Assembly (NCBI GenBank): GCA_937941095.1
Contig: CALDYJ010000187.1
Span: 1 to 38,058 of the forward strand
From: an uncultured Saprospiraceae bacterium
GTDB lineage: Bacteria; Bacteroidota; Bacteroidia; Chitinophagales; Saprospiraceae
Direction of reading: 5' to 3'
DNA length: 38,058 nt
Under the pieces are notes generated by a model, which did not search any database, was not told the DNA's origin, and saw only the letters and a program-made list of their open reading frames with translations. A program made the position numbers and the translations under genes. This document shows positions 25,701 through 33,885 of the stretch, piece by piece (position 1 is the stretch's first letter; each line of letters opens with the position of its first letter).

Positions 25701-28498
25701 CAATTTTTTGTAACCTTGATTTCATATACTGTGCAAGGTTCACCACAATCATCTTCTGTGATGGTTTCAGTAACTGTTTGAGTACATTCAATGCCATTTC
25801 CATAATCTGCTGTCACTGTCAAGGTATAATTGCCTGGATCCCATAAACCCAAAAGGCTCGGCCCCAAGGTGGTACTACCATCTGGATGTGTCCACTCATA
25901 AGTCAAACTCAAAGCCCCATTAGGTAAATTTTGTTGCGAAGCATACATATCTACAGCTTCTGGATTCTGATTACAAATTAAAAAATTAGTTGGCGAAGTA
26001 ACATAAGCTACTGGTAAGGGTTTTACATCAATTGTTTTTGTAGTCGTGACGGTTTGATAACAACCATCAAAATCTTCATAAGTCAGAGATAAGGTCACTG
26101 TTTGTAATCCTGGGATATCATAGGCTCCAGTATTAAAAGGTCCTTGATATCCTGAGTTTTGACCAGATATTACGGTTCCATTTCCAAAGTTCCATGTATA
26201 AGCTGTTATTGATTCTGGGAAGTTTACATTAAAGGTTTGGAATACTAATCCGGAACCTTGACAGGTAGTTACCGGCCCGATGATCGGAGCTTTAAATAGT
26301 CTTTTATAAATAACTTGATAGCTAGTAGTTTGTGATTGGCCACATAGTGAACCTGATGCAATAATATTGAAGCCATTTGATCCATCTGTGGGCAAATGTA
26401 CGTTTAATATTATTTCTCCGGTATTTTGACCGGAGACAATTGTAGCAAGATGTGGTGGATCAATCGTCCACTCTAGATCTTCTCCACCAGAAGGGTTTAT
26501 TGAATAGACGAGTTCGCAATCTCCTTGCACAAATTCTGCTCCTTCAATTGAAAATTGCCCTGTAGGAATTATAGGCACATCAATACTAACAGTTTCTGAA
26601 GGACAATCTGGTTGTTCGATCGCATGTTGGCTTAAGGTCAATAAATAATTACCTGAAGCATCCCAATCAACTATAATTTGATTTCCAATTGATGTTGTTT
26701 CAGTTGTGTTTTCAATGACACCTCCTGAAACTTCCCATCTCAAATAATATCCATTTTCTGCCGCAGCAGTATAGGTTCCCGTCCCATCTAAGCACACAGC
26801 GTCAAATTCATCGATCAAAGGAGTTGGTGCATTTTCTATAACTTCAAAATAGTGTAAGCCGTCTTCACAATAAGCAGATGATTCGATTTGTATACTATAA
26901 GTGTTTGGTGGTAAGAAAGACCAAGGGATGAAATTTTCTGACGTAGGTACTTCTCCAAAAAATGGATTTACTGAAGCAGGGCCATTTGATATGGTCCAAT
27001 TTGCCATCCCTTGCAATACATTGGAGATGCCATAAGTCGGAGTACCACCTTCACAATATTGTGCAGGTCCAAAAATGTTCATCTCAGGTAGTACCGTAAT
27101 GTAAAACTGTTTTGTTAAATCCCTTGGACATTCATCTAAGGTAAAATTGTTTGTAACAACCTGTAAGGTGCAAACACCAACAGTCCCGCACTGGACCAAA
27201 ACAGTGTTCGAAAATTCACCATTAACTGCTGTTATGCCACTTGGTGAACCATCAAGTGTCCAAACATAATCCGATCCTGGAAGCGCAGGAATACTATAAA
27301 GCGCAGCTTCATTAGGACAAAGAACTTCTTCACCTGAAATCTCAATATTTTCATTGATCAAATAGATTATAATGGAAGCAGGTAGTTTACAAACTTCATC
27401 GCCGCAATCATTAACGCTAACAGTAACTACCCCATACCCAGAGGCCGGTGCTCCCCAATGGATACTTACTGTCGGTGAATATGGATCACTTTGTACAATA
27501 GTCCCTCCTGTAACCGACCATGAATAAGTCGCATTTTCTGGACAATCTAATGTGTTTGTCACGGCATAAACATAGGTCTCATCAACCTCAGGACATTCAG
27601 TATATGTTGGTTCAATATTAGGTGCATACGTTTCGTTCACTAGTACTTCAAAAACACTTTCATCTGAGCAAGCACATTCATTGGTAACGGTAAGCGTTAC
27701 TTTATAGGTTCCTGCTGCTAAATAAGCATGTGTCGTTTGATTGTTATTGTCACTGAAGCCATCTCCAAATTCCCAAAGCACTGTTTCAACAGGTATTTCT
27801 AAATTAGTAAACACTACTTCTTGTCCCAAACATACTTCAACAAAATTGTTTGATGCAGCAGGCAAGGTTTCATATGCAGCTTCTGGTTTTTCAATAATGT
27901 CAATGCAATATACTATCTCTGTTTCGCAACCATTGCCAAGATCAATGGTGCAAACTACTTGACCTTGCCCTGCTTCTCCCCAATTCACATTTATAGAGTT
28001 TGTATTTGAAAATGGACTTGAAAGGTCTCCAAAAACAGCCCATTCATAAGAGGCACCTTCAATGTCCTCCACTGAATATTCCACTTCTGCGAATTCACAA
28101 TGTGCAAAAAACAAATCTTCTCCAGCGCTTTTAAGGTCATCGCCACAGGTCACGCATTCTCTTTTATCCTCAACATTCAATTGATTGGAAGCATACATTA
28201 TCGGTACCGTCAAGTCGATGCATTCTATTGATAGAAAATAATCATTACAATCAATGCCTCCATCGTTACAGATTGTAGCAGCAACTTGTCCAGGGCCTGC
28301 AACTTGAAATAGAATGTTGCCATTTTGATTAGCGGTTCCATTAGTAGCTGACCAACTTGTTGTTTGTCCAAGGGATGTTTCAATGGCATAATTAAAAGAT
28401 TCTCCTACACAAACTATCGTAGGTCCAGTGATTACTTGAGCATCTAAAAGAATGTGAAAAAATAGAAAAGTGGAAATAAAAAAGAACTTGTTGAGCAT
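22706..28498 (-). CDS. Giant PKD-domain surface protein with T9SS sorting domain
   Basis: A 1930-residue exported protein. The signal peptide (MLNKFFFISTFLFFHILLDA, residues 1-20) supports the ATG at 28498; a longer open frame to 28684 adds 62 residues without homology to a signal and overlaps the next gene. The body is a chain of PKD / Ig-like beta-sandwich domains, with PKD signatures WEFGDG (~242), WNFGNG (~769), WDFGDD (~951) and WDFGDN (~1125). The surrounding repeats carry conserved Cys pairs (EVCLGQ, AVCLDGT, CEGGTP). Residues about 1440-1800 hold further beta domains. The last ~85 residues are a T9SS sorting domain with KLFPNPASEILHLNW. No catalytic domain is visible, so adhesion, matrix or gliding-type surface roles are likely. 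Confidence 0.9.
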   Translation of the reverse strand: MLNKFFFISTFLFFHILLDAQVITGPTIVCVGESFNYAIETSLGQTTSWSATNGTANQNGNILFQVAGPGQVAATICNDGGIDCNDYFLSIECIDLTVPIMYASNQLNVEDKRECVTCGDDLKSAGEDLFFAHCEFAEVEYSVEDIEGASYEWAVFGDLSSPFSNTNSINVNWGEAGQGQVVCTIDLGNGCETEIVYCIDIIEKPEAAYETLPAASNNFVEVCLGQEVVFTNLEIPVETVLWEFGDGFSDNNNQTTHAYLAAGTYKVTLTVTNECACSDESVFEVLVNETYAPNIEPTYTECPEVDETYVYAVTNTLDCPENATYSWSVTGGTIVQSDPYSPTVSIHWGAPASGYGVVTVSVNDCGDEVCKLPASIIIYLINENIEISGEEVLCPNEAALYSIPALPGSDYVWTLDGSPSGITAVNGEFSNTVLVQCGTVGVCTLQVVTNNFTLDECPRDLTKQFYITVLPEMNIFGPAQYCEGGTPTYGISNVLQGMANWTISNGPASVNPFFGEVPTSENFIPWSFLPPNTYSIQIESSAYCEDGLHYFEVIENAPTPLIDEFDAVCLDGTGTYTAAAENGYYLRWEVSGGVIENTTETTSIGNQIIVDWDASGNYLLTLSQHAIEQPDCPSETVSIDVPIIPTGQFSIEGAEFVQGDCELVYSINPSGGEDLEWTIDPPHLATIVSGQNTGEIILNVHLPTDGSNGFNIIASGSLCGQSQTTSYQVIYKRLFKAPIIGPVTTCQGSGLVFQTFNVNFPESITAYTWNFGNGTVISGQNSGYQGPFNTGAYDIPGLQTVTLSLTYEDFDGCYQTVTTTKTIDVKPLPVAYVTSPTNFLICNQNPEAVDMYASQQNLPNGALSLTYEWTHPDGSTTLGPSLLGLWDPGNYTLTVTADYGNGIECTQTVTETITEDDCGEPCTVYEIKVTKNCNNFEFQLVGNGIFSLVNWDFGDDSFSLGQFPFTTQFHTYDHAGYYTVSCEIINLVCFATTTITVSLVPEFLTEITCDENADNDYRIHFYDYSNFLPGYSPNTYSFYEEGENEFFSTSQSNSSVSIEDTPLEPGNVDVCMFVVSPLDGAKCEFCQEVTIPEPVNANFSVEDEVCEGTVLNFVNNSTGNSSNLWDFGDNSGSQLSSPEKFYVDFVGTPTVTLTVSDNYGCSSSTSQEINIYENTIAGTITILGPLPVCASEGVILQASANTSNPLLVYTWFLEGDSNPIGTGAQITVFEPGVYVLDISDGVDCLLSLETNYINLVPEPTPSIQGIDNPCEGETMFLSTNYPNIPGEMLVAWQITSPSGTLIPSNSFVLEESGTYEVCVSVTDEVTNCTGSICTEFTPHPNPSVIINSEDLCIPTVLEADVICNDEPCDLIWNNDNSNEEQIINYGGTYSVTVTNANGCTASAEQTVEDPPSFENLMVGSYVFCKEDNPSNGPIIWEIPPVQGYKYLWKDEEGNVIHGGTYPDNPFAHIIDFNQNQFGTGIYYLTIITPNDCEYTSPAIILDIVEECEEEECQLKVEDYEVNCIGNDGTNDLYQLTVTLLNNGSHLVGLDAWSENPNVEVSEISPTILASGETQEYVLQVSAPSSQDVVKVYFSAWNAVLDQFCMVDLKFGAPDCCGDVNIYAKIESCFDILPGLNLYFGNMVIQNPFETTLSIQMLTPGFPMSPLSATVPPNGEVSLPFGAVAGVSTQTVQFVGSVLGSNITCTWEVDIDFPPCNSFTSIDDCKNLEVLDYVSKNIGKNTTKTKEYAIELNIKNLSDFDVATLMVAEKQRGNLITNLKMDLKKDYISFNLIDQEPFEQEFCFDLFGISEEGKTACEFLFCIDADKEKRKEDSEISSSIEANQVILNSFKLFPNPASEILHLNWKTEYDEGDFEFELLAINGTLISKEKHALNGRHLSLNIHHLQDGLYILRIRHKGIPIHHERFVKAAK

Positions 28499-28590
28499 AT
28501 CTTTGGTATTAGGTTTTAAAATGTAAGCACTATAATTTTGAATAAGTACTTTCAAGTTAAAAAACAAAAACACAGTATTATTAAAGAATG

Positions 28591-28641
28591 AGTGAATGCC
28601 CAAGCAAGCTTGGTGAGTGCTTAACTTCCTAGGTGAGTGCT
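28591..28641. promoter_or_regulatory. Direct repeats upstream of the PKD gene
   Basis: GGTGAGTGCT occurs exactly at 28612-28621 and 28632-28641 (20-bp period), with a third degenerate copy AGTGAATGCC at 28591-28600. A CCAAGC-AA-GCTTGG palindrome overlaps the spacing. The 20-bp phase suits binding on one DNA face. The stretch lies between the 4-TM gene's stop (28656) and the PKD start. Confidence 0.4.
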
Positions 28642-28655
28642 CTATTAACAAAAGT

Positions 28656-29051
28656 TTAGCCGATGTAACCCAAATAGAAAACAACAGTCAAATAAATCCA
28701 AAACAAAGTGAAGATTATGTGCACAATAGTTTCAAACAATTTGCCTTTCCATAGTTTGCTAGAATACCCAAAAATTTGGATAAGTAATCTTGCAAACCAA
28801 AAAAATGATAATCCTAAGCAAAGCTTTTTTCCTAAATCAGTTGAAACAAGATCTTGAGAAGCATTTGCACAAAGTAGTCCCATCAAAATAACCACTAATC
28901 CAATAAAAAAAGTATGGATGATCATCATTTGCCTATTGATTAAGGACAATGAAGCCAAGTCCTTTTTCCAGTCAAAATACTTCGGAAAAATGACATGCAT
29001 TAAACCCAATGCAATCAATAAAAAACCAATACCTTTAATGTGCATTTCCAT
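28656..29051 (-). CDS. Four-helix membrane protein of unknown function
   Basis: A 131-residue hydrophobic protein with four membrane segments (about 5-20, 45-62, 75-95 and 105-128). Seen: IGFLLIALGLMHVIFPKYFDW, MMIIHTFFIGLVVILMGLLC and FFWFARLLIQIFGYSSKLWK. The 'H...fP' and the 'W..RLl.Q.fgY' cores recur in related Bacteroidota membrane proteins, but no function is known. The start overlaps the methyltransferase gene by 17 bp (ATG 29051) or 11 bp (ATG 29045). It is the last gene of the four-gene minus-strand operon. Confidence 0.72.
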   Translation of the reverse strand: MEMHIKGIGFLLIALGLMHVIFPKYFDWKKDLASLSLINRQMMIIHTFFIGLVVILMGLLCANASQDLVSTDLGKKLCLGLSFFWFARLLIQIFGYSSKLWKGKLFETIVHIIFTLFWIYLTVVFYLGYIG

Positions 29052-29787
29052 GGACTATGGTCATTTTTGTCATTAAGGGATTTAATTTATATTCTTTTTC
29101 TAATTTCAAGCTACTATTTTCTATTGCTTTTAACCAAGTGGAGCGTGCTTGAAAATGAAAAGCTCCCAAATTGTAACTTAGAAAATTAGGGAGATCTCTA
29201 AAATGTTCCACCAGTATAATCCTTCCATCATTTTTCAAAACTCGTTTTAATTCTAAAAAAAAAGAATGCAGTTCATCTGCTTTCCTAATTTCATGAGCTG
29301 CTAGAATCAATAAAATCAAATTCATCGATTCATCTTCAAAAGGTAGCTGATCGGTACTAATCTTTATAGTTCCAGGATATGGTGGATAAGCTCTCCTTGC
29401 TCTTTCAATGGAGATTTCTGTATGTAAATCTGGATCATAAAAATCAACTGCTCTATAATCATCGATGTTGTAAATAGCATTGATGAGCGTGCTCACTTCA
29501 TCAAAACCTGCACTAATGCTTAATACCTTATGATCTGTTTCTCTAATCTTCAGCCAGTTCAGCTTATATAGACCCGATAAATCATAAACATATAGCGTCA
29601 TGACTAAAGAAATTATCGTGCTTAAACAAATCAGAAGTGCTAGCCAGAGACTTAAATTTGCATAAATTCCAAACAGACAATAATAGGCTACAAAAAGTAA
29701 TAGCACAAAGCCAAAAGCGAATAGATAAAAATGCCAATTAAATCTTATAACGTTTTTTATGCCTTGAAATGGTTTTCTTATTTCCAT
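29035..29787 (-). CDS. Membrane-anchored SAM-dependent methyltransferase
   Basis: A 250-residue protein. Two N-terminal membrane segments (about 18-38 and 48-70) anchor a cytoplasmic class I methyltransferase-like domain (about 78-245). Motif I is degenerate (VLSISAGFDE near 88-97, where the classical form is VLDxGxGxG). Other motifs are AVDFYDP near 113 (the acidic residue after beta 2), DQLPFEDESMNLILLILAAH (about 148-167, the motif typical of the UbiE/YcgJ type) and ELKRVLKNDGRIILVEHFRD (about 180-200). The fusion of two helices to a methyltransferase suggests a lipid or membrane-bound small-molecule substrate, by inference. It overlaps the DUF2071 gene by 10 bp and the 4-TM gene by 17 bp. 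Confidence 0.78.
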   Translation of the reverse strand: MEIRKPFQGIKNVIRFNWHFYLFAFGFVLLLFVAYYCLFGIYANLSLWLALLICLSTIISLVMTLYVYDLSGLYKLNWLKIRETDHKVLSISAGFDEVSTLINAIYNIDDYRAVDFYDPDLHTEISIERARRAYPPYPGTIKISTDQLPFEDESMNLILLILAAHEIRKADELHSFFLELKRVLKNDGRIILVEHFRDLPNFLSYNLGAFHFQARSTWLKAIENSSLKLEKEYKLNPLMTKMTIVHGNAH

Positions 29788-30506
29788 TTTTCAACTTTTG
29801 CTTTCTTCCAATAGTATGGAATATTTGTTACTTCAAAAGCATTGGCAAGTTGACAATTTTCAAATTTGAAATCATTAATAAAACCGATGTTGTAATCATC
29901 GACTTTTATGGCCTTCGGTTTCCAATTTGATCTTACACCTTGTATGATTAGTATTTCATCGCCCTTTACTGTAAATGTAAAAGGTAATGGTCCTGCAAAT
30001 TTTCTTGCTGTTTTCCAATCCTTAAACGGAGATCCCTCTGGCAGTTGAGCTTCTACTTCTCTCCGATCAATCGATATAGCCAAACGTCCTTTTTTAGAAG
30101 TGCAATGCAAATGATCACCTTCAAAATGCTTTCGAAAATCACAAGTTTGGTAATTGTAATGCGTAAAAGTGTTACCTGCTAACTCCATCATTTTTCTGTT
30201 CGTAAAAGACTTAAGAATGTATAAACCTCTATACTTTTTACCGGTCTTGCTGTGATAATTTACAAATAAGCGGTAGCCCATTAGGAAGAAATCTCTTCCT
30301 ATAATTTTAGGAAAACCTTTCGGCCTTAATCCTTTGGTTTCAACCAAAGCAATCGCCATAAAGGCCAAGTCTTCATAACAATCTAAAGTTAAAGGAGCTG
30401 GCAGCAAAGGCGCTAGCTCAGCTTTCGGAATAGCAAAACTAAGTACCATTGAGCTTTCAAAAAAAGCCTCTACTGCAAATGGATGGTTTTTTAATGATTG
30501 AAGCAC
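29778..30506 (-). CDS. DUF2071 family protein
   Basis: A 242-residue soluble protein of the DUF2071 type (acetoacetate decarboxylase-like fold). Family-like segments are AFFESSMVLSFAIPKAELAP then LLPAPL (about 13-38), a 'MAIALVETKGLRP' strand (about 50-62), NYHSKTGKKYRGLYILKSFT near 83-102, and GPLPFTFTV near 172. The reaction is unknown. The GTG at 30506 is used because no ATG is near; it lies 5 bp after the DoxX-like stop. With the overlap onto the methyltransferase it belongs to a compact operon. Confidence 0.78.
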   Translation of the reverse strand: MLQSLKNHPFAVEAFFESSMVLSFAIPKAELAPLLPAPLTLDCYEDLAFMAIALVETKGLRPKGFPKIIGRDFFLMGYRLFVNYHSKTGKKYRGLYILKSFTNRKMMELAGNTFTHYNYQTCDFRKHFEGDHLHCTSKKGRLAISIDRREVEAQLPEGSPFKDWKTARKFAGPLPFTFTVKGDEILIIQGVRSNWKPKAIKVDDYNIGFINDFKFENCQLANAFEVTNIPYYWKKAKVEKWK

Positions 30507-30511
30507 CTTGT

Positions 30512-30847
30512 TTAATTTTCTTTAAAAACAAACTCGCTAACATACACTATTATACAAAACAGCATTGCAAAAATAATGTTCATCTTTCCCCACAATAGAA
30601 GTGATGATGCAAAGCAAATTTCCAATACATTCATCGTCAAAACAATGATAATCTGACTCCAAGCAGCGAGTTTTGATTTTATACGGCTGATGATCCAAAT
30701 GGCCATCATTATTTCAAAAAGGCCAATCAAAATTGTTAGCTCTCTCGCGTAAGCTGTATTTAATATTTTGGCCACAATCTCTTCATGCCTAGGTACATAG
30801 CCTAAAACCTTACAATAAAAACCATTGACCAGCCAAATGAAGGCAAT
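30512..30847 (-). CDS. DoxX-like membrane protein with a disrupted 5' end
   Basis: The frame encodes PFIWLVNGFYCKVLGYVPRH then EEIVAKILNTAYA, a DoxX-like N-terminal pattern ('WlvNGLfCKvLnlVPRHqeIVa.il'), then three more membrane segments ending SEFVFKEN. The open frame has only TTG at 30847 or GTG at 30775 as starts. Upstream, the expected N-terminus (IIKIKQVLNYIIA) continues in another frame: it joins at GCCTTTCATT with one extra T relative to the uninterrupted pattern, and no ATG precedes it. So the gene may be 5'-decayed, frameshifted, or start at the unusual TTG; a sequencing error is also possible. It is the first gene of the four-gene operon and is divergent to the lipoprotein at 30906. 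Confidence 0.65.
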   Translation of the reverse strand: MAFIWLVNGFYCKVLGYVPRHEEIVAKILNTAYARELTILIGLFEIMMAIWIISRIKSKLAAWSQIIIVLTMNVLEICFASSLLLWGKMNIIFAMLFCIIVYVSEFVFKEN

Positions 30848-30905
30848 GATATAGTTTAGAACTTGCTTAATTTTGATAATTTGTGCTTTAAATAAACAAA
30901 TAAAT

Positions 30906-31529
30906 ATGTCAACAAAAATATATTATTTATTGGGATTTCTTTTTTTGTTAAACTCCTGTGCACAATTAAGTCATTTTCAAGATGCCAGAACATTGGGCGA
31001 TGGTAATTGGCAAACGGGAGCATTGATAAGTGCCTATGGAACTACAGATACCGAAGATGATTTTTTCAATACAAATGCTATCCCATATGCAGTTATCTAT
31101 GGATCAAATGGTTTGACCGACAAGCTAGATCTTCAATTTTCTATGTCGAGTAATCTAAATTTCTTATTTGCTCCAAAATATCAAATCGGAGGTACGAAAG
31201 AAAGTAATTGGGCCACTTCTTTAAATCCTGGTTTAGAGTTCCAATTAGGTGGTGACAATGGCTTTATCATAAGACCTCATTTAGGATTCATCACCACTTT
31301 CTACCCAAAAGAAGACATTGGTATTTCTTTGGAGCCAAAAGTGATCTTGCAATTTATTGATGATGAAGATTTCATCTATCCAGGTGGGTCATTAAGTGTC
31401 AAGTTACCTGTCGGAGAAAAGATCAATCTAGCATTGGGAGTTTCATTCTTTGGTATTCTTGGAGAAAATGCTTTGGATGATGGTGCAGTGCTTTATCAAG
31501 GTGGATTAAGTGGTTCTTATAATTTTTAA
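30906..31529 (+). CDS. Outer-membrane-like lipoprotein
   Basis: A 207-residue protein whose ATG at 30906 is followed by a lipoprotein signal: KIYYLLGFLFLLNSCAQL, with the lipid-carrying Cys at about residue 18. A longer frame from 30873 is not needed. The mature part alternates short polar and aromatic strands with Gly and Asp turns (DLQFSMSSNLNFLFAPKYQI, FIIRPHLGFITTFYP, YQGGLSGSYNF), typical of a small beta-barrel or beta-sandwich, and ends in Phe as many outer-membrane strands do. No family is recognised. It stands alone between the DoxX operon and the molybdate operon. Confidence 0.7.
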   Translation: MSTKIYYLLGFLFLLNSCAQLSHFQDARTLGDGNWQTGALISAYGTTDTEDDFFNTNAIPYAVIYGSNGLTDKLDLQFSMSSNLNFLFAPKYQIGGTKESNWATSLNPGLEFQLGGDNGFIIRPHLGFITTFYPKEDIGISLEPKVILQFIDDEDFIYPGGSLSVKLPVGEKINLALGVSFFGILGENALDDGAVLYQGGLSGSYNF

Positions 31530-31542
31530 TTGTTTCTTTCAG

Positions 31543-32391
31543 CTAATCCTTAAGCTGAAAATCCACTTCATCCCCAACTTTTAAAGCCTGGGCTTTTAGC
31601 AAGCTGGTCTCCGTTTTGAATACTTTATGAAGTATCAAGATAGTACATATAACTTTATCTCCTTCTACCTTTTTCGCAAGTAGCTTCCCTTTTAAGCTCG
31701 GAATAAAACCATTTTCCTTTTGCAATAATACTTCTGCTGGACTGCCCAAAGCCTTTACTTGTCCTTTGTTGAGATGAATAACTTTATTGGCTAAACTAAA
31801 TATCTCATTAACATCATGACTCACCATTAGAATGCCGAGTTTTTGTTCTTCTTGAATGTCTTTTAAGTAAGCTTGCCATTTGCTTCTGTTTTGATGATCT
31901 AAGGCAGAGAGCGGTTCATCCAAAAGTAATATTTTAGGCTGAGGAACCAGTGCTCTTGCTAAAGCAAGACGCTGTTTTTGGCCGCCAGAAAGGTGATGGA
32001 TGCTTTCTTTTTTTAATCGCTCAAGTCCCGCTAAACTCAATAAATGATCGATGATTTTTGAATCTTGATTTTTCTTTAAGGCAAAGGTCAAATTCTTTTC
32101 TACAGTCATGTTAGGAAACAAAGCGTAATCTTGAAAGACGTAGCCTATTTTTCTTTCTTGAGGAGATAAATTGATTTTCTTATTTTTGTCGAACCAAATT
32201 TCATCATTGACAACAATGCTTCCTTCATCTGCTTGCATTAAACCAGCCACCATTCTCAAGGTTGAAGTTTTCCCAGCTCCTGATTCACCAAAAAGAATCG
32301 CAAAACTTTGTGTATGAATGTGGACATCAAGGTGAAGTATCATGTTCCCTTCCGCTGCTTTTAATGCTTTTATGACATTGATTTCAATCAT
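31543..32391 (-). CDS. modC: Molybdate ABC transporter ATP-binding protein
   Basis: The ATPase of a molybdate importer, about 282 residues. Walker A GESGAGKT (residues 35-42, Lys41), Q-loop Gln87 in YVFQDYALFP, signature LSGGQ (134-138), Walker B ILLLDEP (Asp158, Glu159) and switch His192 in MVSHD. After about 225 residues comes a C-terminal TOBE/Mop-like strand set (LKGKLLAKKVEGDKVICTIL, VGDEVDFQLKD), the molybdate-sensing domain of ModC, shorter than usual. The ATG at 32391 overlaps the modB stop (ATGA), so it is preferred to a TTG at 32397. The downstream end converges on the lipoprotein 13 bp away. Confidence 0.9.
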   Translation of the reverse strand: MIEINVIKALKAAEGNMILHLDVHIHTQSFAILFGESGAGKTSTLRMVAGLMQADEGSIVVNDEIWFDKNKKINLSPQERKIGYVFQDYALFPNMTVEKNLTFALKKNQDSKIIDHLLSLAGLERLKKESIHHLSGGQKQRLALARALVPQPKILLLDEPLSALDHQNRSKWQAYLKDIQEEQKLGILMVSHDVNEIFSLANKVIHLNKGQVKALGSPAEVLLQKENGFIPSLKGKLLAKKVEGDKVICTILILHKVFKTETSLLKAQALKVGDEVDFQLKD

Positions 32392-33059
32392 TTCCAAAAC
32401 CTTTTAACGTATCCACCATTTATCAAATAAACAAAGAGCAAAATTGAAAAGCAGATGATGACAAGTATTAAAGCGTAAAAATTAGCTTGTGCATAATTTA
32501 AAGCCTCAACTTCATCGTATATAGCAATGGAAGCAAGTTTCGTTTCTCCAGGAATGTTTCCTCCAATCATTAATACAATCCCAAACTCTCCTATCGTGTG
32601 TGCAAAGGATAAAACGAGTCCAGTCAAAATAGATGCTTTTATATTTGGTAATAAAACATACCAAATTGTTTCCCATTTTGATTTTCCTAAAACATAGGAA
32701 GCCTCCCTTAAAGAGCTCGGCAATGAACTAAGACCAGATTGAATAGGATGGACCATAAAAGGTAAACTGTATATCACTGAAGCTAAGATTAGACCTGTGA
32801 AGGAAAACAAAATCTTTAGACCGATCACCTCGGAGAAAAATAGTCCGAAAGCTGAAGATGGACTAAAGGCTACAAGCAAATAAAAGCCAATGACAGTTGG
32901 TGGCAAAACTAAAGGCATGCTGACCAAGGTCTCAAGAATCGGCTTCCATTTAGATTTACTATTTGCTAACCAATATCCTAAGGGTATTGAAATTATCAAT
33001 AATATAAACGTTGTGACAAACGCTAATTTAAAAGATAAAAAGAGTGGAGCCCATTCCAT
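32388..33059 (-). CDS. modB: Molybdate ABC transporter permease
   Basis: The inner-membrane channel subunit, about 223 residues with five or six membrane segments. The EAA loop that docks ModC is SLREASYVLGKSKWETIWYV (about 114-133). LVSMPLVLPPTVIGFYLLVA near 45 and FAHTIGEFGIVLMIGGNIPG near 150 are typical of ModB. The ATG at 33059 is chosen over a TTG just before it. It is coupled to modC by a 4-nt overlap and lies 52 bp after modA. Confidence 0.92.
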   Translation of the reverse strand: MEWAPLFLSFKLAFVTTFILLIISIPLGYWLANSKSKWKPILETLVSMPLVLPPTVIGFYLLVAFSPSSAFGLFFSEVIGLKILFSFTGLILASVIYSLPFMVHPIQSGLSSLPSSLREASYVLGKSKWETIWYVLLPNIKASILTGLVLSFAHTIGEFGIVLMIGGNIPGETKLASIAIYDEVEALNYAQANFYALILVIICFSILLFVYLINGGYVKRFWK

Positions 33060-33111
33060 CAAGCAGTATACTCAATTTTATGAAATTAAAAAAGTAGAAT
33101 AGGGATAGTCT

Positions 33112-33885
33112 TTATTCTTCCAAGTTCTGGCATTCAAAACCATAGTTTTTCAAAATCTTTTGAGCGTCTGCTTGAAACATGAAGTCGTAAAACTGTTGGG
33201 CTTCTTTTTGCTTGAGTGATTTATTCTTAATGATTAGCATTCCGTGCATTATGGGTGAATACCAGGATTCATCAACCAATCTCCATTCGCCTGCATCTTT
33301 TAAAACTGGTGCCTTTAGACTTGCCAAAGAGGTATAGCCACCTGTAGCGGCTTTTGAAAGAATAAATTGGTTGACTTGGGCTACACTTTCTCCAAACACT
33401 AAATCCTTTTCAATAGTTTCCCATAGATCTAAATGAAGCAAAACCTCTTTTGCAGCTTTTCCATATGGGGCAATTTTGGGATTTGCGATGGCAAGTTTTA
33501 ATTTACTAGGTGTTTTTTCTAAAATAGTGTTTACATTAAATCTTTCATCATTGGACCAAAAAACTAATTTTCCTTTTGCATAAAGTTTGGGGGCATTTTT
33601 TGAAAAACCTGCATCCTGTATTTTTTTTGGAAAATCCATGTCTGCTGCTACGAAAACATCGAATGGAGCGCCTTCGATAATTTGAGTACTCAACTTCCCT
33701 GAAGACCCTAAAATCACATCAGCTTTGATGTTGGTTTCTGCTTCAAAGGCATTTATTATTTCTTGCATGGGAAACTGCATACTTGCAGCGGTAGCAATCC
33801 TTAAATTTCTAAGATCTGTTTTACTTTGACAGCTATACAAAAGCATCAAACTAAATGAGAGGCCTAAATAAAGATTTAACTTCAT
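33112..33885 (-). CDS. modA: Molybdate-binding lipoprotein
   Basis: The periplasmic molybdate (or tungstate) receptor, 257 residues. The signal MKLNLYLGLSFSLMLLYSC places the lipidated Cys at residue 19, so it is tethered like many Bacteroidota binding proteins. Binding-site patterns are AASMQFPMQEIINAFE (34 onward), ILGSSGKLSTQIIEGAPFDV (about 58-77, the serine that contacts the oxyanion), AADMDFPKKIQDAG, LAIANPKIAPYGKAA (near 130) and GGYTSL (near 180). The ATG overlaps the stop of the DUF6958 gene by 4 nt. Confidence 0.92.
   Translation of the reverse strand: MKLNLYLGLSFSLMLLYSCQSKTDLRNLRIATAASMQFPMQEIINAFEAETNIKADVILGSSGKLSTQIIEGAPFDVFVAADMDFPKKIQDAGFSKNAPKLYAKGKLVFWSNDERFNVNTILEKTPSKLKLAIANPKIAPYGKAAKEVLLHLDLWETIEKDLVFGESVAQVNQFILSKAATGGYTSLASLKAPVLKDAGEWRLVDESWYSPIMHGMLIIKNKSLKQKEAQQFYDFMFQADAQKILKNYGFECQNLEE

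Noticed and set aside
28499..28684. Extended N-terminus of the PKD protein
   Set aside because: The extra 62 residues lack signal-peptide character, overlap the 4-TM gene, and contain the direct-repeat region; the ATG at 28498 is followed by a clear signal peptide.
31537..31560. Hairpin TTTCAGCT / AGCTGAAA between two convergent genes
   Set aside because: Overlaps the modC stop and lacks a T-run on either strand; could be a weak bidirectional terminator but not supported.
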